64,000 bases of DNA. Origin: Bacteroidales bacterium. Lineage in GTDB: Bacteria; Bacteroidota; Bacteroidia; Bacteroidales; UBA10428. Location of the stretch: NCBI GenBank assembly GCA_016931575.1, contig JAFGEO010000088.1, forward strand, positions 1-64,000, in the 5' to 3' direction. The notes beneath the pieces were generated by a model. It did not search any database and was not told the origin of the DNA. It saw nothing but the letters and a program-made list of their open reading frames with translations. This document shows, piece after piece, positions 18,207 to 27,620 of the stretch. The position numbers and the translations under genes were made by a program. Positions within the stretch are counted from its first letter, which is position 1; each line of letters begins with the position of its first letter.

Positions 18207-18226
18207 TATTTATTTTAATGATTGAT

Positions 18227-18234
18227 TACTTTTG
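18227..18234 (+). promoter_or_regulatory. Bacteroidetes-type -7 box before tetR
   Basis: TACTTTTG matches the TAnnTTTG consensus of the Bacteroidetes primary sigma factor and lies 18 bases upstream of the ATG at 18252. No clear TTG -33 element is seen; the palindrome occupies that position. Confidence 0.5.
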
Positions 18235-18251
18235 TGGTTAACTCGTTATTT

Positions 18252-18875
18252 ATGGGAATTGCTGAACGAAAAGAAAAAGAAAAGAGGCAGCGCAGGAAAG
18301 CCATTCTGAATGCTGCGGAGAAAATTTTCTTTGCCGGGAATGGTGATACCGGAACTATGGATGATGTGGCTGCAAAGGTACAGCTCAGCAAGGGCACCCT
18401 CTACCTCTATTTCCGGAACAAGACTGACATCCTCTATGCTTTGGCGGAAAAGGGAGTGGACATCCTTGCAGACAAGTTGAAAGGTGTTTTAATAGCCGGC
18501 CTGACGGGCAAGGAACAATTGTCGGACCTGGGGGATGAGTTCGTTCGTTTCGCTGAAGATTATCCCAGGCATTTCGAACTGATCCTGGGCTTTGAACTTG
18601 CTGAACCGCATATCAAGGACGGAGAGGATAGCAGTCAGCTCATGGAACCTGCCCTCAGGGTGCTTCGTGACGTGATCCTTATTGGTCAGAAAGACGGTTC
18701 CATCCGCCATGATTTTTCAGAACAGGAGATCGTTATTATCCTGTGGTCTCAGATGCTCGGACTTCTTCAGAATATCCTATGGCCTGAGCGCTACATCAGC
18801 CAGTATCATGTTGACCTGCCGAGGGTGATCAAAGGGCATTACCGAATCGTAATGAAGGGAATAGCAATCTCTTAA
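18252..18875 (+). CDS. TetR/AcrR-family transcriptional regulator
   Basis: A 207-residue repressor-type protein. The N-terminal helix-turn-helix reads RKAILNAAEKIFFAGNGDTG, then TMDDVAAKVQLSKGTLYLYF (about 15-54); the remainder is the helical ligand-binding domain. I chose the ATG at 18252; a TTG ten codons earlier in frame would overlap the promoter box. It is divergent from the aminotransferase-kinase-aldolase operon, with a perfect palindrome between, so it probably represses that operon and itself and is released by a pathway intermediate. Confidence 0.88.
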   Translation: MGIAERKEKEKRQRRKAILNAAEKIFFAGNGDTGTMDDVAAKVQLSKGTLYLYFRNKTDILYALAEKGVDILADKLKGVLIAGLTGKEQLSDLGDEFVRFAEDYPRHFELILGFELAEPHIKDGEDSSQLMEPALRVLRDVILIGQKDGSIRHDFSEQEIVIILWSQMLGLLQNILWPERYISQYHVDLPRVIKGHYRIVMKGIAIS

Positions 18876-18981
18876 TTTTCCTGACAAATCTTTTGGATTG
18901 GCGCAAGGGTTCATGCCCTTATAAACGTCTATAGTATGTTAAACTCTTTGAATGTATTTGATTCGTCAATCACTCGGGAGG

Positions 18982-19019
18982 TATTTGCAAATAATATGTA
19001 TATTTATTTGAATGCAAAT
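18982..19019. promoter_or_regulatory. Two related dyads upstream of the CE15 gene
   Basis: TATTTGCAAATA (18982-18993) is a perfect 12-bp palindrome. A similar but spaced dyad, ATTTG-AAT-GCAAAT, follows at 19006-19019. They lie 90-125 bases before the start codon in an A+T-rich region and may be regulator binding sites. Confidence 0.35.
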
Positions 19020-19107
19020 GAAAGGTTGAATTACATCTTGACTGATTGCTCTCATATTTTACATTAACCAATTATTAATCTGTACTATTAATCCAAATGT
19101 ATTTGTA

Positions 19108-21150
19108 ATGAGAAAGAAAATGAAAATTACTGCTGTAGGTTTGTTTCTACTGATTAGCTTGGGTGCATTTTTAACTGTCCAGGCACAAGAGGTACCTCCT
19201 TTAGTCTATAGTGTAGAAAATACAGGAGACACATGTCCGGCTCCTGTTCTGCCTACTTTTGAAGAATTGTCTGTAGTTATCCCTCTTACCGATCCCTTCG
19301 AATGGTCAGATGGTAGTGGACGGGACACCACTTTCAAAAACTGGGAACACAGACGAAATGAAATTTTTGACGAGGTGCAAAATTATGAGGTCGGTCCCAA
19401 ACCGGGACGTCCGGACACCATTGAAGCCTTTTTATATGGTGATAGCTTATTGGTTATTTCCATCATTGAAAATGGAGATACCCTAACCTTGAATTCCACA
19501 CTGACTATTCCTGAAGGTGAAGGGCCATTCCCTGTTTTTATTGGAATAGGCTATGGTGCAGGAAGTCTGCCGGTTTCTGTATTTACTGAACGAGATATAG
19601 CACTGGCTTCTTTCAATTATTCGGAAGTGATGGCCCACCAGCAAAGTCGTGGCAATGAACCGATCAATAAATTGTATCCCGATTTGAGTTATATGGGTGC
19701 TTATGCAGCCTGGCCATGGGGTGTGAGTCGCCTCATCGACGGATTGGAAATGATTTCCGATTCATTAAACCTTGATCTACAGCATTTAGGTATCAGTGGC
19801 TGTTCCTTTGCCGGGAAGATGGCTATGTATGCCGGAGCAATGGATGAGCGTATTGCGCTGACAGTCATTCAGGAATCAGGAGGAGGCGGTGTTGCTGCCT
19901 GGCGTTTGATGGAAACGCTTGATGGCGTAGAAAAACTCTCTGCTACAGATGATCTGTGGTTTATGCAATCTATGTGGCAATTTGCCAATAAAAATGTTTC
20001 CAAGCTTCCGCACGACCATCATGAAACGCTGGCCATGATTGCACCACGTGCTGTACTGGTCCTTGGAAACCCGGATATGGTATGGCTGGGTGAGGAAGCG
20101 GGCTATACAAGCTGTGAGGCTGCCAAAAAGGTATGGGAAAACTTTGGGATCGGGGACCGGTTCGGTTTTTCCTTTGTAGCCGGTCATGGCCACTGTGCAC
20201 TTCCTGCAGTTCAATACCCCGAACTGGAAGCTTTTGTGGATAAGTTCCTCCTTGGCGATGACCTGGTCGATACGGATAATATCGGCATTCATCCTTACAA
20301 TTATGTGGTGCCTGAATTCTGGACCGACTGGTGGGGGAAAGGCGATCCTTATTTCCCCGTGCTGGACAGGGGCAATGCCACTGAAGTATGGTACGAGACA
20401 GAATGTGCCACAGTGGGAGCAGCCTGGAACGTGCGCCTGGACGAGCTGGCATCCAACGGAAGTTATGCTGTTGTAAAGGATGGCTTTACCAATACTAAAG
20501 CACCCACCGACAGCGGAGCTGCCATCTATTTTGACGTGAACATCCCCAAGGATACCACATACTATATTTACGGCCGTATGAATTGTCCGACTTATGACAA
20601 CGATGCCATATGGATAAAGATCGATGGTGGAAATTATGTGTATACTTTTGGTCTCCTCACCGAAGGCTGGGAATGGAAAAAGTTTGCAGCGGTCGACCTC
20701 ACTGCCGGGCAACACACTATCGCCGTTGCATACCGCGAAACGAACGTGAAGTTCGACAAGCTTAGCATTACCTCCTTCTTCTATCCCCCGGGAGAAAAGG
20801 GTGAGGAGGCCGAGTACATCTGTGAGCCGGATACAACCACTGTTCCCTACAACATTCTTGCCCTCGATGATTTCACGGAATCCGGTAGCTATTCCCTGAA
20901 CCAAAACTATCCGAATCCGATGGATGACATGACTACACTCACATTCGAGATTCCACAGAGTACTTTTGTATCTCTTAAAGTCTATTCCCTGTTGGGTGAG
21001 GAAGTCGCTGAACTGGCAGGAAAGGAATATCCGGCAGGCATACATGCTGTTGAATTCAATGGCAGTCATCTGGCAAAAGGCATTTACTTCTACACCCTGA
21101 AGGCTGATGATTTTTCTGCAACACGAAAGATGGTTCTCCGGGTGAATTAA
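19108..21150 (+). CDS. Secreted CE15 glucuronoyl esterase-like protein with carbohydrate-binding region and T9SS tail
   Basis: A 680-residue secreted enzyme. A signal peptide (about 1-26, FLTVQA|Q) precedes an alpha/beta-hydrolase of the CE15 type: GISGCSFAGK with nucleophile Ser233, QESGGGG with the characteristic glutamate at 256, and the catalytic histidine in AGHGHC (about 360-362). CE15 enzymes cleave the ester between lignin alcohols and 4-O-methyl-glucuronic acid on xylan. A second region (about 415-560, beginning WYETECATVG) resembles carbohydrate-binding modules of the CBM6/35 kind and is similar to one in the GH30 protein at 45563. A Por-secretion tail follows (NQNYPNPMDDMTTLTFEI ... 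GIYFYTLK), so it is exported by T9SS. A hairpin terminator lies just downstream. Confidence 0.85.
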   Translation: MRKKMKITAVGLFLLISLGAFLTVQAQEVPPLVYSVENTGDTCPAPVLPTFEELSVVIPLTDPFEWSDGSGRDTTFKNWEHRRNEIFDEVQNYEVGPKPGRPDTIEAFLYGDSLLVISIIENGDTLTLNSTLTIPEGEGPFPVFIGIGYGAGSLPVSVFTERDIALASFNYSEVMAHQQSRGNEPINKLYPDLSYMGAYAAWPWGVSRLIDGLEMISDSLNLDLQHLGISGCSFAGKMAMYAGAMDERIALTVIQESGGGGVAAWRLMETLDGVEKLSATDDLWFMQSMWQFANKNVSKLPHDHHETLAMIAPRAVLVLGNPDMVWLGEEAGYTSCEAAKKVWENFGIGDRFGFSFVAGHGHCALPAVQYPELEAFVDKFLLGDDLVDTDNIGIHPYNYVVPEFWTDWWGKGDPYFPVLDRGNATEVWYETECATVGAAWNVRLDELASNGSYAVVKDGFTNTKAPTDSGAAIYFDVNIPKDTTYYIYGRMNCPTYDNDAIWIKIDGGNYVYTFGLLTEGWEWKKFAAVDLTAGQHTIAVAYRETNVKFDKLSITSFFYPPGEKGEEAEYICEPDTTTVPYNILALDDFTESGSYSLNQNYPNPMDDMTTLTFEIPQSTFVSLKVYSLLGEEVAELAGKEYPAGIHAVEFNGSHLAKGIYFYTLKADDFSATRKMVLRVN

Positions 21151-21181
21151 AATTAGCAAAACATAAAGAAACCGGCGATGT

Positions 21182-21209
21182 AACCGGCGATGTGATCGCC
21201 GGTTTTTTT
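21182..21209 (+). terminator. Intrinsic terminator after the CE15 gene
   Basis: AACCGGCGAT (21182-21191) and ATCGCCGGTT (21195-21204) form a perfect 10-bp stem with a GTG loop, followed by a run of T to 21209. A direct copy of ACCGGCGATGT sits just upstream. Confidence 0.9.
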
Positions 21210-21336
21210 ATGAAATTTTTCCGGATTACCGGAGTAGAGCATGCAGTATGCTGTCCCTCACTCTTTAAATTGCAGCGATATTGCTTTTATTTCACAGTCT
21301 GTTTTAGTAATTTAAAGAAAAATAAAGGCCTGCAAA

Positions 21337-24300
21337 TTGGGAACCGAAGAATTCAGGATACGGGAATTAGAGGAGGAGCTTAGGCAATTTAAGAAAGCCT
21401 ACAGCGAGCTTGTGGAAGGCGAAAAGAAATACAAAGTAATCTTCGAGACTTCTCAGGATGCTATCGGGATATCAAAAGATGGGGTCAATGTTTTCGTGAA
21501 TGATGCCTACGTGCATTTGTTTGGATATCAGGATAAGCAAGAAATGATCGGCAAAAGTATCCTGGAGCAGATTGCTCCGGCTGAACATGAACGGGTTAAA
21601 GCCTACTTCCTGACCAGAGGGAAAGGGGAGGATGTCCCAAACTTTTACGAAACAACAGGAATAAGAAAAAACGGTGAAGAGTTTCCCTTTGATTTGAATC
21701 TTGGATTTTATGCAGAGGGGGCCGACCAGTATAATGTTTTGATAATTCGTGATATTACCCAACAAAAGAGGGCAGAGGAGGAGCTTCTCGAAACAAATGA
21801 AAGGTTCTCGGCAGCATTTTATCAGTCCTCGATCGGTCAGCTCATTACTTCGCTTCCTGATGGATTAATCTACGATGTGAATGAAGCACTACTCAATCTG
21901 ACTGGTTACAAACATAACGATTTTGTGGGCAAAACAAGCCTTGAACTGGATTTGTGGGCTGTTGCAGCTGATCGGGATAGTTTCCTGAAGGAGATCAGCC
22001 AGAAAAGGGCTATTCAAAACAGGGAGTTCAGGTTTCGGTATCAATCCGGTGAACTGAGGGATTGTCTGATTTCAGCGAACATCATTAAAATGAAGGGGAA
22101 AGAGTACGTGCTCACAAACCTGATTGATATCACAAAGCGCAAACAGATTGAAGAAAAACTCAAGGAGAGTGAAATGAGGTGGCACTTTTCAGTCGATGGA
22201 AGTGGACTTGGATTATGGGACTGGAATGCCATTACGAATAAAGTATTTTTTTCCCCTCAATGGAAAAAGATCCTGGGCTTTGAAGAACATGAGATCGAAG
22301 GAAGCCTGGCGGAGTGGGAAAACCGGGTCCATCCTGAGGATCTGGAAAATGTTCACACAGACCTGAATGCGCATTTTGAAGGGAAAACACCCATCTATTC
22401 GAACGAGCACCGGGTTCTGAGTAAAGATGGTACTTATAAATGGATCCTGGACAGGGGTAAGGTGATTTCATGGACAAAGGAAGGGAAGCCTGCAAGGGTT
22501 ATCGGGACTCATACCGATATTGATACCCAGAAAAGGAACCAGCAGGTATTTATCGAAAGTATTGCCAAGTTCAGGTTGCTTTTCGAGCAGTCGCCTTTGG
22601 GCATTTATATTGCTAATGCTGAGGGGCAGATTATTGATGGAAACAGACAGCTCCTTGAACTTCTCGGATCCCCTTCCATACAAGCGACAAAGGAAATTAA
22701 CGTAATGAAGTTTCCGCCGCTTATTCAAAACGGGTATGCGGCAGCTTTCCGGAAATGTCTTGAAACAAAGGAAAAACAACAGATTGAGATGGTATATACC
22801 TCAGTCTGGGGAAAACAATCTTATCTTTCATCGTATATCGTTCCGCTGCTTAACCCGAATGGAGATGTGCAACATGTATACACCCTGATGGAGGATATCT
22901 CGGAACGAAAAGAATTCGAAAGGGAACTCAGGGAGAGCCGGCAAAGACTTGAGCTGTTCTTTACCCAGTCGGCAATCGGTTTTTTCTTTATGATGCTCGA
23001 TGAACCGCTTGCATGGGACGAATCTGACGATAAGGATAAAATGCTCGATCACGTCTTTAGGCACCAAAGGATAACCAAGGTGAACGATGCAATGCTCAAA
23101 CAATACGGATTCAGGAGGGAGGATTTCATCGGTCTGACACCCATGGATTTTTACAGGCAAAAACCGGAGGAGCGTAAAAAGCTCTGGAGAAGGTTGTTTG
23201 ATGAAGGCAAACTTCATATTGATACCGAGGAGATCAGATCAGATGGTTCTTCCATCATTCTTACCGGGGATTATATCTGTTTGTATGATGAGCAAAACAG
23301 GATACTTGGCCATTTTGGGGCATTGAGCGATGTTACTGCCGAACGGGAAGCGCAACTTGCCTTAAAAGTCAGTGAAGAAAAATTCAAGAATATTATTGAG
23401 TCTGCAAATGACTGGATATGGGAAGTGGATGCAAGCGGGCATTATACGTATGCCAGTCCCAAGGTATCAAAAATACTGGGGTATTCAGCAGAGGAGATCA
23501 TTGGGAAGACTCCCTTCGATTTAATGCCTGAAGAAGAAGCCGGACGATTAAGAAAAGTTTATCAGGAAATAACCCGGAATAAAAAGACTATTAACAGCCT
23601 CGAGAATGTTAATCGTCACAAAGACGGGCAGGATGTCATTCTCGAAACAAGTGGTACCCCTTTTTATGATTCAAAAGGTAATATACTTGGATACAGGGGA
23701 ATTGACAGGGATATAACTAAAAAAAAGAAGGCTGTGGAAGCGCTCAGAGAGAGTGAGGAGTTGTTGAGGGCTGCCCAGAAAATTGCCAGGATGGGGCATT
23801 GGAACTTCGATCAGGTTCATAATGTAATTACCTGGTCGGATCAAACCTACACGATATTCGGACTTAACCCGAAAGAGTTCCATCCTACATTCGATCGTTA
23901 TTTTGAACTTATTCACCCTGAAGACAGGGAGAAGGTTAAGAATGCTTTTGCAGAAGCCCTTGAAAAGAAAGAAAAATTTCACATTATTCATCGTATTGTT
24001 TTACCTGATGGACAGATCAGGTATGTTTCTGAAAACGGTAACACACGCTTTGATGAACATGGAAAACCATTGATCTCGATTGGAACCGTTCAGGATATTA
24101 CCCGGGAGAGAATTCTCCAGGCCGAACTGGAGAAAAAGAATCATGAACTGGAGGAGCTGGTTGCCACAAAAGACAAGCTGTTTTCAATTATTGCACACGA
24201 TCTGAAAGGACCGCTGTCTTCAATGATGGCCTTCATCGATCTCCTTGCTGAAGAAGGAACCCCTGCTGTCAGGGATGTTTCAAAGATCCTGCGTTCCCAG

Positions 24301-24840
24301 CAGGAACTGACGCGGAATATCTACGATCTCCTGGATAATCTGCTTAACTGGGCAAGGCATAACATGCATCAGATCCAGATTAAAAAAGAGGTCTTGAAGA
24401 TCAATGAGGTGCTGAATGAATGTCTTGACAGTGTCAGCATGCTTTCCCGACGGAAAAGTATCACCCAGTTCAGGGAATATGCCGGAGATTATTTGGTAAT
24501 TGCCGACAGGGACATCATCAGGCTGATTATCCGGAACCTGATGACCAATGCGATTAAATTCACTCCTGAAAAGGGCAGCATCTCAATTTCAACGGAAGAA
24601 ACATCAGAAGAAATCCTGATTTGCATCCGGGATACGGGTGTTGGGATCTCAGATGAAAATATTGTGAAGATCCTGTCTGATTCCGAATTCCTAACGACAT
24701 ATGGAACGAATTATGAGCAAGGATCAGGACTGGGATTGAAGCTGGTGAAAGATTTTATACTCGCCAGCGGGGGATCTTTCTCGATAGATAGTAAAGTCCA
24801 TGAATACACTTCTGTATCAGTTGGCCTGCCGAAAGGATAA
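21337..24840 (+). CDS. Cytoplasmic seven-PAS-domain sensor histidine kinase
   Basis: A 1167-residue kinase with seven PAS domains in a row (about 30-145, 152-270, 275-400, 405-525, 530-675, 680-800 and 805-925), several closed by the PAC text DITQQKRAEE / DITKRKQIEE / DISERKEFER. The third and seventh have the PAS_3 form (WENRVHPEDLENV, FELIHPEDREKV). The HisKA dimerisation helix carries His954 in IIAHDLKGPLSS; the ATPase has NLMTNAIKF, DTGVGIS and GSGLGLKL. No membrane helix, receiver or output domain is present, so it must signal to a separate response regulator, and none is adjacent. The start is TTG at 21337; the next in-frame ATG lies well inside the first PAS domain, so TTG is preferred. 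Input signals are unknown. Confidence 0.88.
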   Translation: MGTEEFRIRELEEELRQFKKAYSELVEGEKKYKVIFETSQDAIGISKDGVNVFVNDAYVHLFGYQDKQEMIGKSILEQIAPAEHERVKAYFLTRGKGEDVPNFYETTGIRKNGEEFPFDLNLGFYAEGADQYNVLIIRDITQQKRAEEELLETNERFSAAFYQSSIGQLITSLPDGLIYDVNEALLNLTGYKHNDFVGKTSLELDLWAVAADRDSFLKEISQKRAIQNREFRFRYQSGELRDCLISANIIKMKGKEYVLTNLIDITKRKQIEEKLKESEMRWHFSVDGSGLGLWDWNAITNKVFFSPQWKKILGFEEHEIEGSLAEWENRVHPEDLENVHTDLNAHFEGKTPIYSNEHRVLSKDGTYKWILDRGKVISWTKEGKPARVIGTHTDIDTQKRNQQVFIESIAKFRLLFEQSPLGIYIANAEGQIIDGNRQLLELLGSPSIQATKEINVMKFPPLIQNGYAAAFRKCLETKEKQQIEMVYTSVWGKQSYLSSYIVPLLNPNGDVQHVYTLMEDISERKEFERELRESRQRLELFFTQSAIGFFFMMLDEPLAWDESDDKDKMLDHVFRHQRITKVNDAMLKQYGFRREDFIGLTPMDFYRQKPEERKKLWRRLFDEGKLHIDTEEIRSDGSSIILTGDYICLYDEQNRILGHFGALSDVTAEREAQLALKVSEEKFKNIIESANDWIWEVDASGHYTYASPKVSKILGYSAEEIIGKTPFDLMPEEEAGRLRKVYQEITRNKKTINSLENVNRHKDGQDVILETSGTPFYDSKGNILGYRGIDRDITKKKKAVEALRESEELLRAAQKIARMGHWNFDQVHNVITWSDQTYTIFGLNPKEFHPTFDRYFELIHPEDREKVKNAFAEALEKKEKFHIIHRIVLPDGQIRYVSENGNTRFDEHGKPLISIGTVQDITRERILQAELEKKNHELEELVATKDKLFSIIAHDLKGPLSSMMAFIDLLAEEGTPAVRDVSKILRSQQELTRNIYDLLDNLLNWARHNMHQIQIKKEVLKINEVLNECLDSVSMLSRRKSITQFREYAGDYLVIADRDIIRLIIRNLMTNAIKFTPEKGSISISTEETSEEILICIRDTGVGISDENIVKILSDSEFLTTYGTNYEQGSGLGLKLVKDFILASGGSFSIDSKVHEYTSVSVGLPKG

Positions 24841-24870
24841 TTCCAATACAATTCTCACCGGTACTTAAAA

Positions 24871-27348
24871 TCAGAGGCTCTTTTTACTGTTTTGGTTCAG
24901 CTGCCCGGCAATAACATTCTGAACTTTGTCTTTTAATGAATCGTATGACAGGTTTCCAGGGTATACAGGTTGTAGGAAGTCCACCGATACAGGCTTGAAG
25001 AAACGTGGCATTCTGCTCCCAACCGGCATCGCGGTGTTTGCTCCGGTTATGGCAACCGGAATTACCGGCACATTCATTTCTCTTGCAAGGATGGCAAAGG
25101 TTTGCTTGAAGACACTCATCTCACCGGTAGCAGAACGCGTACCCTCCGGGAAAATGATGAGCTTTTGTCCGTTGCGCAGAACTTCCGCCATTTTCTGAAG
25201 ACTTTCCATCAGGTTCTTGTTGATGTCAAGTAAAATGACATTGTTCTTTCGGGCAATATACCGGCGCAGCGGAGACCTCCAGTGCTTTTCCTTGGCATAG
25301 ATGTATGTATTCTTCATCTCTTTGCGTCGCAGGGCAGCAGCAACCAGGAAACCATCCAGGAAACTCTGGTGGTTCGCAGCAATAATGCAGGGTTCGTCCG
25401 GAATATTTTTTAGTCCGCTTTTGCGGAAACGGAACATCGAGTTGATGAGTGCTTTGTATCCTATATTGCTAAAGGTGAACGATATTCCAGGTTTTGGAAC
25501 CTGAAAATGTACCCGCTGCTTCAGGATGTTGCTCCAGTTGATCAGGAAATGCTGGTGTTGTGTTTTATGTTCGATGATATGCTTACTCAGGTCGCGGACC
25601 CGCTGGAACTTCTCAAGGTTTTCTTCCTCGATTTTTACGCCAAAGGTATTCTCAAGGTAGACGATAAGCGAAATTTTTGAAAGGGAATCCAGTGCCAGAT
25701 CGTCAATAAGCCGGTATTCCGGATATACTTCTTCATTCGTTTGCTCGGCAAGGAACTCAATGATGGTTTTCAGTTCTTCAGAATCGATTGGTTCATGCTG
25801 GACTTCCTCCCTGGGCTTGATCGACTCAACATAGGCAGGCAATTCGAATCGCTTGATCTTGCTTAGGCGCGTTTTTGGCAGTTCTTCGATGCCTATATGG
25901 AGCCTGGCAATCTTTTTTGATGCACTGGTGCTATCATTGAAGGGCTTCAGGACTTCCTTCTTTATATATTCATACAGGTTATCGATTTTATTTTTTTCAG
26001 TAAAACTTTCATCCGGGACAACGATGAGATTAAGCTTGTCTTTTACAGCAAATACAGCCGCTTCTTTTACAATCGCTGATGAGTTTTGGATTTTCAGCTC
26101 AATCTCGGCCGGATTGATGTTCTTCCCGTTCGAGAGCACGATGATCTCTTTTTTCCTTCCGGTGATAAAAATAAAGCCTTTGGCATCAACATATCCCAGG
26201 TCACCCGTGTATAACCAGTTGTCTTTCAGTACTGCCGCAGTTTCCTCCGGGCGATGGTAATAGCCTTGCATGATGTTTTCCCCGCGAACTACAATCTCTC
26301 CATCGCGGACCTCAATCTCTGCACAGGGCAATGCCTGTCCTGCTGATCCTTTCATGAATTTTCCCGGACGCGTGAAGGTGATCATGGGTGCCGCTTCGGT
26401 CATGCCATAGCCCTCCAGGATATCGAAGCCCAGAGTATTGAAATCGTCGGCAACGACGGGATCCAGGGGTGCGCCGCCTGCAATCATGAACCGCAGGGAA
26501 CCACCGAATTTTTGGTGGACAGCTTTGAATACCTTCTTCGACAGGGCTTTCCATTTCAGTTTACCTGCGACTGCAAATAAAGTTTTTGCCAGGCCCGACT
26601 GGTTGATCTTATCGATGATCCCCTTGTGGATCTGGGAATACAAACGGGGGACGCCAAGCAACAGGGTAACCTTGTGTGCCTGAAGGGTGGTAATAATGTC
26701 AGTGGCATTCAGCGACGGACAGATGGCAATCGTAGATCCTGTATACAGCGGAGCGATCATGGTTCCCAGCAAGGGAAAAATATGGTGTAAGGGTAATAGT
26801 ATCATTACCCGCTGATCTGTTGTATAAATCGGAACATCTCTCGATACAGCATCCAGGTTGGCAACCAGGTTCCTGAAGCTTAACATAACGCCCTTGGGGC
26901 TCCCGGTGGTTCCGCTGGTATAGATAATTACAGCCGTCTTCCCCTCTTCCGGGCTCAAAGATAGCTCATGAACGGGCGCATCAGCAACCTCTAATTCATC
27001 CAGGATCAGTACCCGCGGTTCATGCATAACACCTTTCAATGCTTTCTGCAGTTCCGGCATGCATTTTTCGGAGGAGATCACCAGCTCCGGTTTGCAGTCG
27101 TTAAGGATAAATGCAATGTCGTCGCTTCCAGCCAGGTAATCAATGGGCACAGGGATGTTTCCGGTACTCCATACGGCATAGAAGGCATAGATCCACTCTA
27201 TCCTGTTTTCTGAAAAAATCGCAACCCGCTGATCTTTAAAATCTGCAAATAAGTTGCCTATCTGGCTAATTTCCTGTGCTAATTCACCATAGGTAATACT
27301 CTTTTTCCCATCCAGGATAGCCACCTTTTCGAACGTTCCCCTCAGCAT
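24871..27348 (-). CDS. Three-part acyl-CoA/ACP synthetase - acyl carrier - PlsC acyltransferase fusion
   Basis: An 825-residue protein that joins three lipid-handling parts. Residues 1-500 are an AMP-binding acyl-activating enzyme: YTSGTTGSPKGVML (P-loop, about 143-156), GYGMTEAAP and YTGDLGYVDAKGFIFITGRK. Residues about 525-595 are an acyl-carrier domain with the phosphopantetheine serine in LALDSLSKIS (Ser555). Residues about 620-825 are a PlsC-type 1-acylglycerol-phosphate acyltransferase with NHQSFLD (from 659, the HX4D motif) and FPEGTRS (about 733). Together they could activate a fatty acid, hold it as a thioester and transfer it to a lysophospholipid, as Aas does in phospholipid repair, but here with a built-in carrier. 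No operon partner is seen. Confidence 0.88.
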   Translation of the reverse strand: MLRGTFEKVAILDGKKSITYGELAQEISQIGNLFADFKDQRVAIFSENRIEWIYAFYAVWSTGNIPVPIDYLAGSDDIAFILNDCKPELVISSEKCMPELQKALKGVMHEPRVLILDELEVADAPVHELSLSPEEGKTAVIIYTSGTTGSPKGVMLSFRNLVANLDAVSRDVPIYTTDQRVMILLPLHHIFPLLGTMIAPLYTGSTIAICPSLNATDIITTLQAHKVTLLLGVPRLYSQIHKGIIDKINQSGLAKTLFAVAGKLKWKALSKKVFKAVHQKFGGSLRFMIAGGAPLDPVVADDFNTLGFDILEGYGMTEAAPMITFTRPGKFMKGSAGQALPCAEIEVRDGEIVVRGENIMQGYYHRPEETAAVLKDNWLYTGDLGYVDAKGFIFITGRKKEIIVLSNGKNINPAEIELKIQNSSAIVKEAAVFAVKDKLNLIVVPDESFTEKNKIDNLYEYIKKEVLKPFNDSTSASKKIARLHIGIEELPKTRLSKIKRFELPAYVESIKPREEVQHEPIDSEELKTIIEFLAEQTNEEVYPEYRLIDDLALDSLSKISLIVYLENTFGVKIEEENLEKFQRVRDLSKHIIEHKTQHQHFLINWSNILKQRVHFQVPKPGISFTFSNIGYKALINSMFRFRKSGLKNIPDEPCIIAANHQSFLDGFLVAAALRRKEMKNTYIYAKEKHWRSPLRRYIARKNNVILLDINKNLMESLQKMAEVLRNGQKLIIFPEGTRSATGEMSVFKQTFAILAREMNVPVIPVAITGANTAMPVGSRMPRFFKPVSVDFLQPVYPGNLSYDSLKDKVQNVIAGQLNQNSKKSL

Positions 27349-27620
27349 ACTAAATATTTAGACGCCAAAGATGGTGATTTTTAATTTAGAAAACCTGAGT
27401 GTTTCTACTTAATGTGGGAAGTGGCTGGTAGAGACGCCCAAATTAGGTTTTTCTACAGCTATCAGCTTAATCAGGATAACAGATAACAGGCTTAGTCACC
27501 GGCAAACCGAAAACCTGACCTTACCAGTATGCCACTTGACTACCTTCATCCTGCAAGCCGACTTTTAAATACCCTGCATAAGAACATTTTTCCTATCTTG
27601 TGCCTCCAAAACCATTTCTC

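Noticed and set aside
19876-21159. A 427-codon open frame on the minus strand opposite the CE15 gene
   Set aside because: It is antisense to a gene with a clear signal peptide, catalytic motifs and sorting tail, and its translation has no recognisable features.
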